A stretch of DNA of 64,000 bases, from contig LNEK01000020.1 of assembly GCA_001464425.1 (NCBI GenBank), positions 372,001-436,000 of the forward strand, given 5' to 3'. The notes under the pieces were generated by a model, which saw only the letters and a list, made by a program, of their open reading frames with translations, had not been told where the DNA came from and did no database searches. The position numbers and the translations under genes were made by a program. The first letter of the stretch is position 1. Every line of letters starts with the position of its first letter. This stretch comes from Alphaproteobacteria bacterium Ga0077535. GTDB taxonomy: Bacteria > Pseudomonadota > Alphaproteobacteria > Caulobacterales > Aquidulcibacteraceae. Below, piece after piece: positions 1-8,209 of the stretch.

Positions 1-761
1 CTCGCCTTCAGCGACGCGTAGTCCATGTCGATGTGCATGTTCGTCAGCACGGCGTGCGCGGGCCTCAGGCGCGTGATCCAGTCGAGCGTCTTGCCGAGAT
101 GCGCGTGCGTAGGATGCGGCGTCTCGCGCAGCGCATCCACGATCCAGAGCGATAAATCGCCAAGCTCGGCGAAGCTCGTTTCCGGCATGTCCACAAGATC
201 GTTAGAGTACGCCACCGGCCCAGCGCGAAAGCCCAGCGAGCGGCTGAAGCCGTGGTCCTGGTCGAGTGGCAGCACTTCGAGCGCGCCGCCGGGCCCGTCG
301 ATCACCAGCGGCACGAGTGGCGAGATATCGCCGGCGTTGCGCACGATCGCTGGATAGCCACCCTTCGATTCAAATGCGTAGCCGAAGCGCTGCATGAACG
401 TGCGCTTGGTCGGTCTGTCCATCCACACGGGCAACGTGCGGCGCTGCTTGATGAAGAAGGCGCGGACATCGTCAAAGCCATTGGTCTGGTCGGCGTGATC
501 GTGGCTGATAATGATGGCGTCGAGGTGCGATGGCTTCGCGGCCGCCAGCTGCAGGCGTAGGTCCGGCGGCGTGTCGATCAGCACGGTGGTCGCCTCTTCC
601 GCGCTGCCTGCCTGCCCGCTCCACTTCTGCAGCATGAGCCCGCAGCGCGTGCGCCGGTTTTTGGGCTCGGCAGGATCGCAGATGCCCCAATCGCCCGTCG
701 CGCGCGGCACGCCGCCAGATGAGCCGCAGCCGAGAATAGTGACGCGTAGTGTGCCGCTCAT
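1..761 (-). CDS. MBL-fold metallo-hydrolase (PhnP-like), 3' end outside window
   Basis: This gene runs off the left edge of the window, so its C-terminus is missing. It starts at the ATG at 761-759, which overlaps the tatD stop as ATGA. The N-terminus reads MSGTLRVTILGCGSSGGVPR, typical of metallo-beta-lactamase-fold hydrolases of the PhnP/RNase Z-like group, where GCGSSGGVPR precedes the first strand. The metal-binding motif appears as SHDHADQTNG, the HxHAD form with Gln after Asp that is common in alphaproteobacterial members. Later Asp and His residues (PLDQDHGF, LRETPHPTHAH) fit the remaining metal ligands. Partner and substrate are unknown; relatives are phosphodiesterases. It is the last visible gene of the rlpA-dacA-tmk-holB-tatD operon. 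Confidence 0.85.
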   Translation of the reverse strand, partial: MSGTLRVTILGCGSSGGVPRATGDWGICDPAEPKNRRTRCGLMLQKWSGQAGSAEEATTVLIDTPPDLRLQLAAAKPSHLDAIIISHDHADQTNGFDDVRAFFIKQRRTLPVWMDRPTKRTFMQRFGYAFESKGGYPAIVRNAGDISPLVPLVIDGPGGALEVLPLDQDHGFSRSLGFRAGPVAYSNDLVDMPETSFAELGDLSLWIVDALRETPHPTHAHLGKTLDWITRLRPAHAVLTNMHIDMDYASLKA

Positions 762-1543
762 TGGGTCACACGAGGTATCGTTGGGAAGAGGCGGTGGAAG
801 TTATCGGCGAGCAGGGCGCTCACCTCCTCCTCGCCCAGCCCGCGCAGCTTAGCGAAGGCGGCCTGCACGTCGGCGACGTGCTTGGGCTCGCAGCGTTGGC
901 CGCGGTGCGGGACAGGGGCCAGATAGGGGCAATCGGTCTCGACGATGACGCGGTCTAAAGGGACTTCCCGCGCTATGGCGCGCACGTCGTCCGCGTTCTT
1001 GAAGGTCATGATGCCGGAGAAGGAAAAGTACGCGCCGATTTTGAGTGCGCGGCGCGCGAGTTCCGCGCCGCTCGTGTAGCAATGCATCAGGATGCGAAGA
1101 GGGCCCTTCCCCGCCTCTTCTTCCAACAGCTCCGCCATGGCTTCATCGGCTTCACGTGTGTGGATGATCAGCGTTTTGTCGAGCGTGCGCGCGGCTTTCG
1201 CGTGCGCGCGAAAAACTTGGACCTGATCCTCGAACGGGCTCCATTTGTAGTGCTGATCGAGGCCGGTTTCCCCTACTCCGACCACCCTCTCGTGGCGCCC
1301 TAGTTCGATCAGACGCTCGGCAGTGAGATCGAGATGATCCTTCGCATAATGCGGATGGGCGCCGACGCTGGCGTAAATGTCGTCATGCGCTTCGGCGATG
1401 GCGATGACGGCAGCGAAGTTCTCGATCTTATCGCAAATCGTGATCATGCGCCCGACGCCGGCGTCACGCGCACGCTGGATCACAGCTTCTCGGTCTTCGT
1501 CGAAGCTGTGGTGATGCAAGTTGACGTGGCTATCGATCAGCAT
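758..1543 (-). CDS. tatD: TatD family metal-dependent DNase/hydrolase
   Basis: This is a TatD-type TIM-barrel hydrolase of about 261 residues, a family with 3'-5' exonuclease and DNA-repair or quality-control roles. I start it at the ATG at 1543, giving MLIDSHVNLHHHSF, seven bases after the holB stop; an upstream start at 1579 would add residues the family lacks. Visible motifs are GVGETGLDQHY (metal-binding Glu), IHTREAD, LMHCYTSG and ETDCPYLAPVPHRGQRCEP, the family signature near the C-terminus. The first metal motif, usually DSHxHL, reads DSHVNL, so the second His is Asn. The 3' end overlaps the MBL gene by four bases, implying translational coupling. Confidence 0.9.
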   Translation of the reverse strand: MLIDSHVNLHHHSFDEDREAVIQRARDAGVGRMITICDKIENFAAVIAIAEAHDDIYASVGAHPHYAKDHLDLTAERLIELGRHERVVGVGETGLDQHYKWSPFEDQVQVFRAHAKAARTLDKTLIIHTREADEAMAELLEEEAGKGPLRILMHCYTSGAELARRALKIGAYFSFSGIMTFKNADDVRAIAREVPLDRVIVETDCPYLAPVPHRGQRCEPKHVADVQAAFAKLRGLGEEEVSALLADNFHRLFPTIPRVTQ

Positions 1544-1550
1544 TGCGGCT

Positions 1551-2552
1551 TCATCTACGCGCGCCGCCAGCGCGATCAAGGATGCCGACAGCGCGCGCCA
1601 GCGCGTGGCGGGGGTCCATGTCGAGGCCCTCGGCTTCGCTGCGCAATGTTTCTAACGCCGACCACGCCTCAGCCCAGCTCTCACCGCCCTCTTCCACGCC
1701 CGCCGCGCGCGTCCACTCGCCGGCAAGCTCCAGCACGCCCGCCAGCTTTTCGAACGGTTCGCCACTCATCTTGTCGTAGAGCGCGCTCAGCATCGCGCCG
1801 GCTTCGCCGCGCTGCAGAGCTGTTTGCGCGCGGCGCACGTCGGCGAATTTGGCGTCCACGCCCTGTGCGGCGTAGGCGATCGCCCGGCCCGGCCGGCCTT
1901 TTGCGAGTGTGATGATAGCTTCGTCGGCATTTGCGTCCATGGCGGTGCGCACGACTACATCCGATTGCGGGCGCAGCGCCAAGCGCCGGCAGCGTGAGCG
2001 GATCGTGGGCAGGATCGCGCCTGGCGCGTGGCAGATGAGCAAAAGCACGGAACGCGCCGGCGGTTCTTCTAGCGTTTTCAGGATAGCGTTCGCGGCGTTG
2101 CGGTTGAGATCGTCGACAGCGTCGATGATCGCGACGCGCATGCCGCCTTCGGACGGCGCCAGCGAGAAGAAATGGCCGAGCTCGCGCGCGTCATCGACGG
2201 TGATCTCGCGGCGCGGCTTGCCGCGATCGTTGAGACCGCGGCGAAGGACGAAGAGATCGGGGTGTGAGCGCGCGGTTATGCGTCGTGAGACGGTGTCTTC
2301 CGGATCAACGTCCAAAGGCCGGCTGCCGGATTTACGTGCGCCAAGCGCGGCGCGGGCTAATCGATACGCCAGAGTCGCTTTGCCCAGACCTTTGGTTCCG
2401 GCGAGTAGCCACGCGTGATGCATGCGGCCGCTGCCGAGGCCGTCAGCCAATGCCTGCTCTTCCGGCTCGTGACCGAAGAACGCAAACGTCTCGCGAGGGT
2501 GCGCGGTGTTTGGCTCTTTGTCCGTCTCGAGGGCCGGCTTTTCAGTTTTCAT
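1551..2552 (-). CDS. holB: DNA polymerase III subunit delta'
   Basis: A 333-residue clamp-loader subunit, part of the complex that loads the beta sliding clamp at the replication fork. The AAA+ core begins near residue 25 (FGHEPEEQALADGL), followed by a Walker A-like GTKGLGKAT, a Walker B-like region (RVAIIDAVDDLN) and the sensor segment NAILKTLEEPPARSVLLLIC. The SRC motif (IRSRCRRLAL) is the conserved trans-acting arginine finger region. No zinc-module cysteine cluster is obvious. Its start overlaps the tmk stop as ATGA. In many alphaproteobacteria metG lies between holB and tatD; here only seven bases separate them. Confidence 0.93.
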   Translation of the reverse strand: MKTEKPALETDKEPNTAHPRETFAFFGHEPEEQALADGLGSGRMHHAWLLAGTKGLGKATLAYRLARAALGARKSGSRPLDVDPEDTVSRRITARSHPDLFVLRRGLNDRGKPRREITVDDARELGHFFSLAPSEGGMRVAIIDAVDDLNRNAANAILKTLEEPPARSVLLLICHAPGAILPTIRSRCRRLALRPQSDVVVRTAMDANADEAIITLAKGRPGRAIAYAAQGVDAKFADVRRAQTALQRGEAGAMLSALYDKMSGEPFEKLAGVLELAGEWTRAAGVEEGGESWAEAWSALETLRSEAEGLDMDPRHALARAVGILDRAGGARR

Positions 2553-3205
2553 TGGCGCACGGAGTTCAAAGCGCTAACCGCTGCGAGAGCTTGGATGAGA
2601 ACGTCGGCGGCTGATTGGCTTGCGTCAATGCGTTTGCAGCGCTGCGGCTCGCGCGCTGCGATCACCAGGAACTCAGCGCGGACGCGAGCGTGAAAGTCCG
2701 CATCTTTGCGCTCAAAGCGATCCTCACCGACATGGGCGCCGCGCGAGCGTGCGAGGCCAGCAGCGGGATCGATATCGAGTACGAGCGTGAGGTCCGGCGC
2801 GGGCGCCTCGATCAGAGTATTGAGTGTCTCGAGTGTGGCTGGTGCAAGCCCGCCAGCCGCGACCTGATAGGCGCGCGTCGAGTCGTAGTAGCGATCGCAC
2901 ACCACCCAAGCGCCGCGCGAGAGCGCAGGCTTGATCGTGTGCGTTAGATGGTTGAGCCGTGCGGCGGCGAAAAGCAGCGCTTCTTCCGTGGCGCTCCAGC
3001 GGCCAGAATCGCCCTGCACAAGCAGCGCGCGAATGGCGTCGGCGCCCGGCGCTCCGCCTGGCTCGCGCGTCACGACAATCTCGCGCCCATCTCCGCGCAG
3101 CGCGTCCGCCAAACCACGCGCGAGCGTGGATTTGCCAGTGCCTTCGCCGCCTTCCAAAGTGATGAAACGGCCGCGTGGTGGCTCGGATTTAGCCGCTGGG
3201 CTCAT
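2549..3205 (-). CDS. tmk: Thymidylate kinase
   Basis: This 218-residue cytosolic kinase phosphorylates dTMP to dTDP. The P-loop GGEGTGKSTLA is at about residues 19-29, TREPGG at about 46-51, and the DR(Y/H) motif appears as CDRYYDSTRAYQ. The lid-region sequence FERKDADFHARVRAEF is typical. Length and domain order are normal. It lies four bases downstream of dacA in transcription order and overlaps holB by four bases, a common alphaproteobacterial operon arrangement. Confidence 0.96.
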   Translation of the reverse strand: MSPAAKSEPPRGRFITLEGGEGTGKSTLARGLADALRGDGREIVVTREPGGAPGADAIRALLVQGDSGRWSATEEALLFAAARLNHLTHTIKPALSRGAWVVCDRYYDSTRAYQVAAGGLAPATLETLNTLIEAPAPDLTLVLDIDPAAGLARSRGAHVGEDRFERKDADFHARVRAEFLVIAAREPQRCKRIDASQSAADVLIQALAAVSALNSVRQ

Positions 3206-3209
3206 GCCC

Positions 3210-4379
3210 CTATGAAGAGCCGAACAGGGTTAGGCGCAAGCCTTCAAAGGCGCGGGAGAACCAGTTTGCGCGGCCGATCTTGCGGCCAGTGGTCAGCGGG
3301 AAGCGCTGCGTGGTGAAGCCAGGGCCTTCAACGACGAGATGCGCGACCACATCCCCCTCGCGCAGCGGCGGCTGTAGCGGGCCGTTGTAGACGATGTGCG
3401 CAGTCAGCCCGGACTGTACGCCGCGTGGGCCGCCGATCGTGATGTCGCTTTGAGCGAGCAGTGGCACGGCCGGGCGTGATCCTAAGCGCACCTGCGCTTC
3501 GCCGACCTGCTCGCCAGCGCGGGCGATCGTGCTGATGCTAAAATCGTGGAATGCCGCGCGCATCAGGCGAACGCCTTCGCTGCGGCGTTCGGCCATGGTG
3601 CTAAGGCCGTTGAAGACGATGATGCGGCGTTGGCCGTTAAGTACGGCGGAGCCGACGAGGCCGTAGCCAGACGCATCGGTGTGGCCAGTCTTTACGCCGT
3701 CCGCGCCATCGAAGGCGCCGAGCAGCGGATTACGGTTTGGTTGTGTGCGTCGATTGTAGGTGAACTCGCGCTCCGAATAGATCCGATAGACATCCGGATG
3801 CGTCGCGATCAGGTGGCGGGTTAACTCGGCGAGGTCGCGCGAGCTGATGACGTGATCGGGATCCGGCAAGCCGGTGCTGTTGCGGAAGCGCGCCGTGGTC
3901 AGCCGCAGAGCCTGAGCGCGGCGGTTCATCTCTGCAACGAAAGCTTCCTCAGAGCCGAACAGACCTTCCGCTAGCACAACGCACGCGTCGTTGGCTGAGA
4001 CCACGATGGCGCCGCGTAGTAGGTCGGCAACGGTGACTTCGGAGTTGAGCTCCAGGAACATGTGCGAGCCGTCGGACATCGCGCCATGACGCCACGCGTT
4101 CTCACTGACCCGGTAGCGGGTGTTCAAGTTGATGCGGCCCGCTTCGAGCGCTTCCGCGACCAGCAGCACGGTCATGATCTTCGACATCGATGCCGGCGGC
4201 ATCGGCGACTGGCAGTCGTCGCAATAGAGCAAAGCGCCCGATGCGGCGTCCATGATGGTGACGTGCTGCGCGGGCGTGGTGAAGCCAACGCTCGGCTGTT
4301 GCTGAGCGGCGACGGGTGTCGCGGCGACGAGCGCCACGGCAAGGCTCATAACGGCCAATCGCAATTTCACGTTCTCCAC
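3210..4379 (-). CDS. dacA: D-alanyl-D-alanine carboxypeptidase (PBP5/6 type)
   Basis: A 389-residue periplasmic serine DD-carboxypeptidase that trims the terminal D-Ala from peptidoglycan pentapeptides. A signal peptide (MENVKLRLAVMSLAVALVAA, cleavage after VAAQ) leads into the penicillin-binding fold. All three active-site motifs are present: SMSK (SxxK), SAN (VVSANDACV) and KTG (GVKTGHTDASG). A C-terminal PBP5-type beta domain follows, and the tail RANWFSRAFEGLRLTLFG could be the amphipathic membrane anchor. It sits between rlpA and tmk on the same strand. Confidence 0.94.
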   Translation of the reverse strand: MENVKLRLAVMSLAVALVAATPVAAQQQPSVGFTTPAQHVTIMDAASGALLYCDDCQSPMPPASMSKIMTVLLVAEALEAGRINLNTRYRVSENAWRHGAMSDGSHMFLELNSEVTVADLLRGAIVVSANDACVVLAEGLFGSEEAFVAEMNRRAQALRLTTARFRNSTGLPDPDHVISSRDLAELTRHLIATHPDVYRIYSEREFTYNRRTQPNRNPLLGAFDGADGVKTGHTDASGYGLVGSAVLNGQRRIIVFNGLSTMAERRSEGVRLMRAAFHDFSISTIARAGEQVGEAQVRLGSRPAVPLLAQSDITIGGPRGVQSGLTAHIVYNGPLQPPLREGDVVAHLVVEGPGFTTQRFPLTTGRKIGRANWFSRAFEGLRLTLFGSS

Positions 4380-4448
4380 CGAATCGACGCCACAGCTCAG
4401 TCGATTAAGCAGACCGGGACGGCAGCTTTACGTCAACAAACCGGCGGC

Positions 4449-5546
4449 TCACCGGGCTGCGACAATCGTCTCACCGTAGCCGAGCGAAACCAGCTGGCGA
4501 CGCGCCGAATCCGCCTCCTCCCGGCTGTTCCAAGGGCCAACGCGGACGCGGAACACTTCGCCGCCGCTCGCGGTGCGGCGGACGTCGACGGTCACGGGGC
4601 CGGCTGAGCTGACGGCGTCGCGGATACGGTGGGCGTTGGTCAGATCTGAGAAGGCGCCAACCTGGGCGTAGAAGGCCCCTTCTGCGCTGTGCGCAGAAGC
4701 CGGCGCTTGACGGGCAGGCGGCTCATAGAGCGGCGCGCCGGCGAGGGCGGTCTCTTCCGTTTCGGCGGGGAGCAATGACGTAGGGCCGGCCTCTCGTGCA
4801 GCCACAGCGGTCTGACGCGCAGGGGCAGTGGGCGCCATAGCGCTCGCACCGTCCACGCGGCGCGGCGCCGGGCCCAGGTAGCGGACATGCACCCTCGCCT
4901 GCCCAGCTTCTTCGAAGCCGAGCACTTCGGCGCTGCGGCGGGACATATCGATCAGGCGCTCGCCGACGAACGGACCGCGATCGTTCACGCGAACGATGAC
5001 CTCGCGGCCGTTTTCCAGATTGGTGACCTGCACGAGGCTTGGGATGGGCAAAGTCGGGTGCGCGGCGGTCATAGCTTCCTGGTCGAAGGTTTCGCCGCTG
5101 GCTGTCGCTTGGCCATGAAATGTCGGGCCGTACCAGGACGCGACGCCGGTTTCTGAATAGCCCGGCTCTGGGGTCGGGACATACCAACGCCCGTTCGCCT
5201 CGTAGGGCGGCCCTACCCGCTCGCGCTCGAGCCAATCTGCGGTTTGGGTAGGCGCTGCCGGTGTCTGAGCGAGCGGCGCCGTTTCGCGGACGCTTTCGAC
5301 GTTCGTACGGGCGCGATCAGAGCGCCGGACGTCGATAACGGCAGCGCCACGTGTAGGGGACGGCGCGCCATAGCCGTAGGAATTGTCGTCACCGCCGGCG
5401 AGCGTGCCGGTGACCGATGCGGTCTGGACCGGCGCCGCCGAGCCGCGACCCGCGTATTCGATGGGCGCCTGCGCGGCTGCCGCGCCCGCGGCGAGCGCCG
5501 TCAGCAGAGATACTGAGATGAACGTGTGCGTGTTGCGACGTGCCAT
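4449..5546 (-). CDS. rlpA: RlpA family septal lytic transglycosylase with SPOR domain
   Basis: A 365-residue exported protein with an N-terminal signal peptide (LLTALAAGAAAAQA). A proline/alanine-rich linker leads to a double-psi beta-barrel at about residues 130-230 (TGVASWYGPTFHGQATASG; VRVNDRGPFVGERLIDMS, with the Asp equivalent to the catalytic residue of RlpA). A C-terminal SPOR domain at about 285-365 (FYAQVGAFSDLTNAHRI; RVRVGPWNSREEADSARR) would bind denuded septal glycan. Family members cleave glycan strands lacking stem peptides during daughter-cell separation. It is first in the run with dacA. An AT-rich patch at about 5610-5640 upstream is a likely promoter area, although I see no clean -35/-10 pair. 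Confidence 0.92.
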   Translation of the reverse strand: MARRNTHTFISVSLLTALAAGAAAAQAPIEYAGRGSAAPVQTASVTGTLAGGDDNSYGYGAPSPTRGAAVIDVRRSDRARTNVESVRETAPLAQTPAAPTQTADWLERERVGPPYEANGRWYVPTPEPGYSETGVASWYGPTFHGQATASGETFDQEAMTAAHPTLPIPSLVQVTNLENGREVIVRVNDRGPFVGERLIDMSRRSAEVLGFEEAGQARVHVRYLGPAPRRVDGASAMAPTAPARQTAVAAREAGPTSLLPAETEETALAGAPLYEPPARQAPASAHSAEGAFYAQVGAFSDLTNAHRIRDAVSSAGPVTVDVRRTASGGEVFRVRVGPWNSREEADSARRQLVSLGYGETIVAAR

Positions 5547-5719
5547 GAACGGCGGACCTCAGCGAACTGGAAGTCACAGCTTAACTCAGAGGCTCTTTAG
5601 GGCGCGTAAGCTTTTATGCTTTTCTTAGTTTAATCAATAACGTGCGTTTACGCGCTGGCGTGCGACACACGCGGGTCATTGAAGCGCGCCGCGGGCCCTG
5701 ATAGGCCCCACGCCGCGTT

Positions 5720-5809
5720 GGATGGGTGGCCGAGTGGTTTAAGGCACCGGTCTTGAAAACCGGCGAGGGTGAAAGCCCTCCGTGGGTTCGAATCCCACCC
5801 CATCCGCCA
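5720..5809 (+). tRNA. tRNA-Ser (UGA)
   Basis: A 90-base tRNA with a seven-pair acceptor stem (GGATGGG with CCCATCC), encoded CCA at 5807-5809, the long class II variable arm and the TGGGTTCGAATCCCA T-arm. The anticodon stem CCGGT/ACCGG encloses loop CTTGAAA, giving anticodon TGA at 5754-5756, which reads UCN serine codons. A strong hairpin terminator follows at 5835. Confidence 0.97.
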
Positions 5810-5834
5810 CGCGGCTCGCGAACACCACAAAATG

Positions 5835-5870
5835 AAAAGGCCGGCGTTTCCGCCGGCCTTTTGTTTTTTT
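5835..5870. terminator. Bidirectional rho-independent terminator
   Basis: A 12-pair stem (AAAAGGCCGGCG, loop TTTC, CGCCGGCCTTTT) is followed by a T-rich run to 5870 on the plus strand and by CATTTTG on the minus strand. It can end the plus-strand tRNA-Ser transcript and the minus-strand outer-membrane protein gene that stops at 5885... its 3' end faces this hairpin. Confidence 0.85.
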
Positions 5871-5884
5871 GGTCTTGCCGCTGC

Positions 5885-7270
5885 TTACCAGCGGAACGGG
5901 GCCCGGAACGAAACCCGGACATCCGGGGCGTCTTCGGTGAGGCCCATGTCCACACTCGCCGAGAGCGTCAGACGCTCGGTGGTGCGGAACGAGAGGCCCA
6001 GCTGGAGGCTGCCCACCTGCAACTCCGTGGAGCGCTGCAGCGAGCCGTTCAGCTCAGTCTCGGTCGGCATCACGTAGGAGTGCGAGTAGCCTAGCGAGTA
6101 GGAGAAGCGCGGGTTCATCGAGAAGCCGAAGCCGAAGCCCACGCCGATCGAGTCGCCCGGATCGACATTGCCAACCGTCACGGTGCCAAGCGTGCGGTCG
6201 ATGTCGCGGGGCATGTTGTACATGTAGCTCACGTTCGCGAAGAGCACGGCCGGGTCGGTCGGGTACATGGCTGAGAGGCTGCCTTGCACCGCCCAGAAGC
6301 CTGAACCGGTCGCGAGCTCGGTCGAGACGCCTTGAGTGTCACGCGCGAGGTCAAACGGGCCCAGGCCGGTGTCTGACTTCACCCGCGCGCCCGCCACGAA
6401 TATTGGAGCGCCGTTACGGCCGCGGTTCAGCTGATAACGAGCCGAAACTTCGGCGTCGCCCATGTTCGAGCCTTCAAGCTCAAACGTTTGGGTGGTGCTG
6501 GTCGTGCCTTGCGACAACGTCGTCACCCGGTCCGAGCGGTAGATGAAAGGCACGCGGGCCTCGATCTCCAGCCGGTCCGTGAGTGCGTAACGGATCGCGA
6601 TCGAGGATGCGATCGTGTCTCGCGCCGTGTCGTTAGCGTCGATCAAGCCGATCTGAATGCCCTCGGCGATGACTGCGCCGCGGAAGACCAGACGGTTCGA
6701 GGAGCTGCGCGAGTATTCGATTGAGGGTTCGATCACTAGTCGCCCGGCGCCCAAGAGGGCGTTCTGCCCTTCAGGAAGAGAGTCCACAGTCGCCACTTGT
6801 GTCTCTTCCGGCGGCGCTTCACCGACAGGGCGCGTCGGCGCAGGCGCCGGCGTGCTTGCGGGAGGGGCGCTACCCCCTTCCGTCTGAGTCAGAGTTGAGT
6901 AAGGCGCACGCCTATTAAGCCGGATGGGCTCGTCGGCCGCCAATTCGGTGTAGCCCAGGCCATGTACGCCAAAGCCAGCGCCGCGGACTTCGCCAAGTTC
7001 CGCATCGCTGACTGTGCCGCTCATGGCCTGAATCTCTCGCCGTTGGCGTTCGATCAGCCCTCGCTGCTCAGTAATCTCTCGTTGTTGATCGCGGAGCCTA
7101 AGCTCCTGAGCGTTGAGCCTCTGCTCTTGCTGATCAATCAGCTCGAGCACGCGCACAAGTTCGTTCGGGGGCGAACCTTGCGCGTGAGCCTCACCGCTCC
7201 AGATAAACGAACACGCGGCGACGACGCACGCGGCCATTACGGCCGCGCGTCTTCCCACATGTCGCTTCAT
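5885..7270 (-). CDS. Outer-membrane beta-barrel protein with coiled-coil N-terminus (phenol-pathway MetA transporter-like)
   Basis: I start this at the ATG at 7270, which gives a good signal peptide (MKRHVGRRAAVMAACVVAAC, cleavage after AHAQ). Upstream in-frame starts exist as far as 7330. After the signal, about 40 residues form a Gln/Arg/Glu-rich coiled coil (EQRLNAQELRLRDQQREITE). A proline/alanine linker follows, then from about residue 180 alternating amphipathic strands such as LEIEARVPFIYRSDRVTT and RFSYSLGYSHSYVM end in VSFRAPFRW. The barrel resembles the family annotated as MetA-pathway of phenol degradation transporters. Substrate is unknown. It appears to be a single gene. Confidence 0.7.
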   Translation of the reverse strand: MKRHVGRRAAVMAACVVAACSFIWSGEAHAQGSPPNELVRVLELIDQQEQRLNAQELRLRDQQREITEQRGLIERQRREIQAMSGTVSDAELGEVRGAGFGVHGLGYTELAADEPIRLNRRAPYSTLTQTEGGSAPPASTPAPAPTRPVGEAPPEETQVATVDSLPEGQNALLGAGRLVIEPSIEYSRSSSNRLVFRGAVIAEGIQIGLIDANDTARDTIASSIAIRYALTDRLEIEARVPFIYRSDRVTTLSQGTTSTTQTFELEGSNMGDAEVSARYQLNRGRNGAPIFVAGARVKSDTGLGPFDLARDTQGVSTELATGSGFWAVQGSLSAMYPTDPAVLFANVSYMYNMPRDIDRTLGTVTVGNVDPGDSIGVGFGFGFSMNPRFSYSLGYSHSYVMPTETELNGSLQRSTELQVGSLQLGLSFRTTERLTLSASVDMGLTEDAPDVRVSFRAPFRW

Positions 7271-7434
7271 TCCGGCACGAAGCATCACCATACCCAGGTT
7301 GGAGGACACTGCATGGCGCCCTCTCTGCACGAATTATTCCGTACAACTTACCTGTGAGGTGATGAGAAACGGTGAACGGGCGTACGATTGTTGGCGCGCC
7401 CGCGCGTTCACTCTTCTTTACTTGGATGAAGACT

Positions 7435-8082
7435 TCACTTCAGCGCGTTTATGAACGTGGCTTCGGTCTTAGCCGTGATCTCATCAACGCTAATATCGTC
7501 GGCGAGTTGGATGAGCTTCATCGGTTGTTGACCATGCTTGTCGATCTCGAAGACGCCTAGATCGGTTATCACGAGATCAACCACGTTCACGCCGGTGAGC
7601 GGCAGCGTGCATTGCTTAAGCAATTTTGAAGCGCCGTCCTTAGAGGTGTGTTCCATCACGACGACGACGCGCTTCACGCCTGCGACGAGGTCCATGGCGC
7701 CGCCCATGCCCTTCACCATCTTGCCGGGCACCATCCAGTTCGCGAGATCGCCGCGCTCGTTCACTTCCATGGCGCCGAGGATGGACAGATCGATGTGGCC
7801 GCCGCGGATCATTGCGAATGAGTCGGACGAGGAGAAGTAGGAGCTCTTCTTCAGCGCCGTGATCGTCTGTTTACCGGCGTTAATCAGATCGGCGTCGATT
7901 TCGTCCTCATAAGGAAAAGGACCCATGCCGAGCATGCCGTTTTCCGATTGCAGCGTGACTTCCATCCCCTCAGGGATGTAATTGGCCACCAAAGTCGGAA
8001 TGCCGATGCCGAGATTGACGTAATAGCCGTCGCGCAATTCTTTGGCGGCGCGTTGGGCGAGCTGATCGCGAGTCCACGGCAT
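7435..8082 (-). CDS. scoB: 3-oxoacid CoA-transferase subunit B
   Basis: The 215-residue beta subunit of a succinyl-CoA:3-ketoacid-type CoA-transferase, which moves CoA between succinyl-CoA and acetoacetate or related 3-oxoacids. The signature LGIGIPTLVANYIPEG is at about residues 25-40, and the catalytic Glu is in LQSENGMLGMGPFP. The segment GGHIDLSILGAMEVNERGDL is typical of the subunit. It follows scoA in the same operon, separated only by a 41-codon membrane ORF whose stop lies one base upstream of this start. Confidence 0.94.
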   Translation of the reverse strand: MPWTRDQLAQRAAKELRDGYYVNLGIGIPTLVANYIPEGMEVTLQSENGMLGMGPFPYEDEIDADLINAGKQTITALKKSSYFSSSDSFAMIRGGHIDLSILGAMEVNERGDLANWMVPGKMVKGMGGAMDLVAGVKRVVVVMEHTSKDGASKLLKQCTLPLTGVNVVDLVITDLGVFEIDKHGQQPMKLIQLADDISVDEITAKTEATFINALK

Positions 8083-8083
8083 C

Positions 8084-8209
8084 TTACAACTTGCCCACTG
8101 TTAGAAAGATAACCACGGCGATCACGGCAAGCATGCCGATCACCCATTTCAAGAGATTGTTCGTGCGTTGAAGCTCCGCCACGAGAGCGTCCTTGGGCGC
8201 TTCCGACAT
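8084..8209 (-). CDS. Small single-pass membrane protein between scoA and scoB
   Basis: A 41-residue ORF reads [20 protein letters not shown] and then a hydrophobic helix, WVIGMLAVIAVVIFLTVGKL. Its ATG overlaps the scoA stop as TGATG, and its stop lies one base before the scoB ATG, so all three genes look translationally coupled. The polar N-terminal helix followed by one membrane helix suggests an N-in anchor or small regulatory subunit. I do not recognise a family. The tight packing is the main argument that it is a real gene. Confidence 0.7.
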   Translation of the reverse strand: MSEAPKDALVAELQRTNNLLKWVIGMLAVIAVVIFLTVGKL

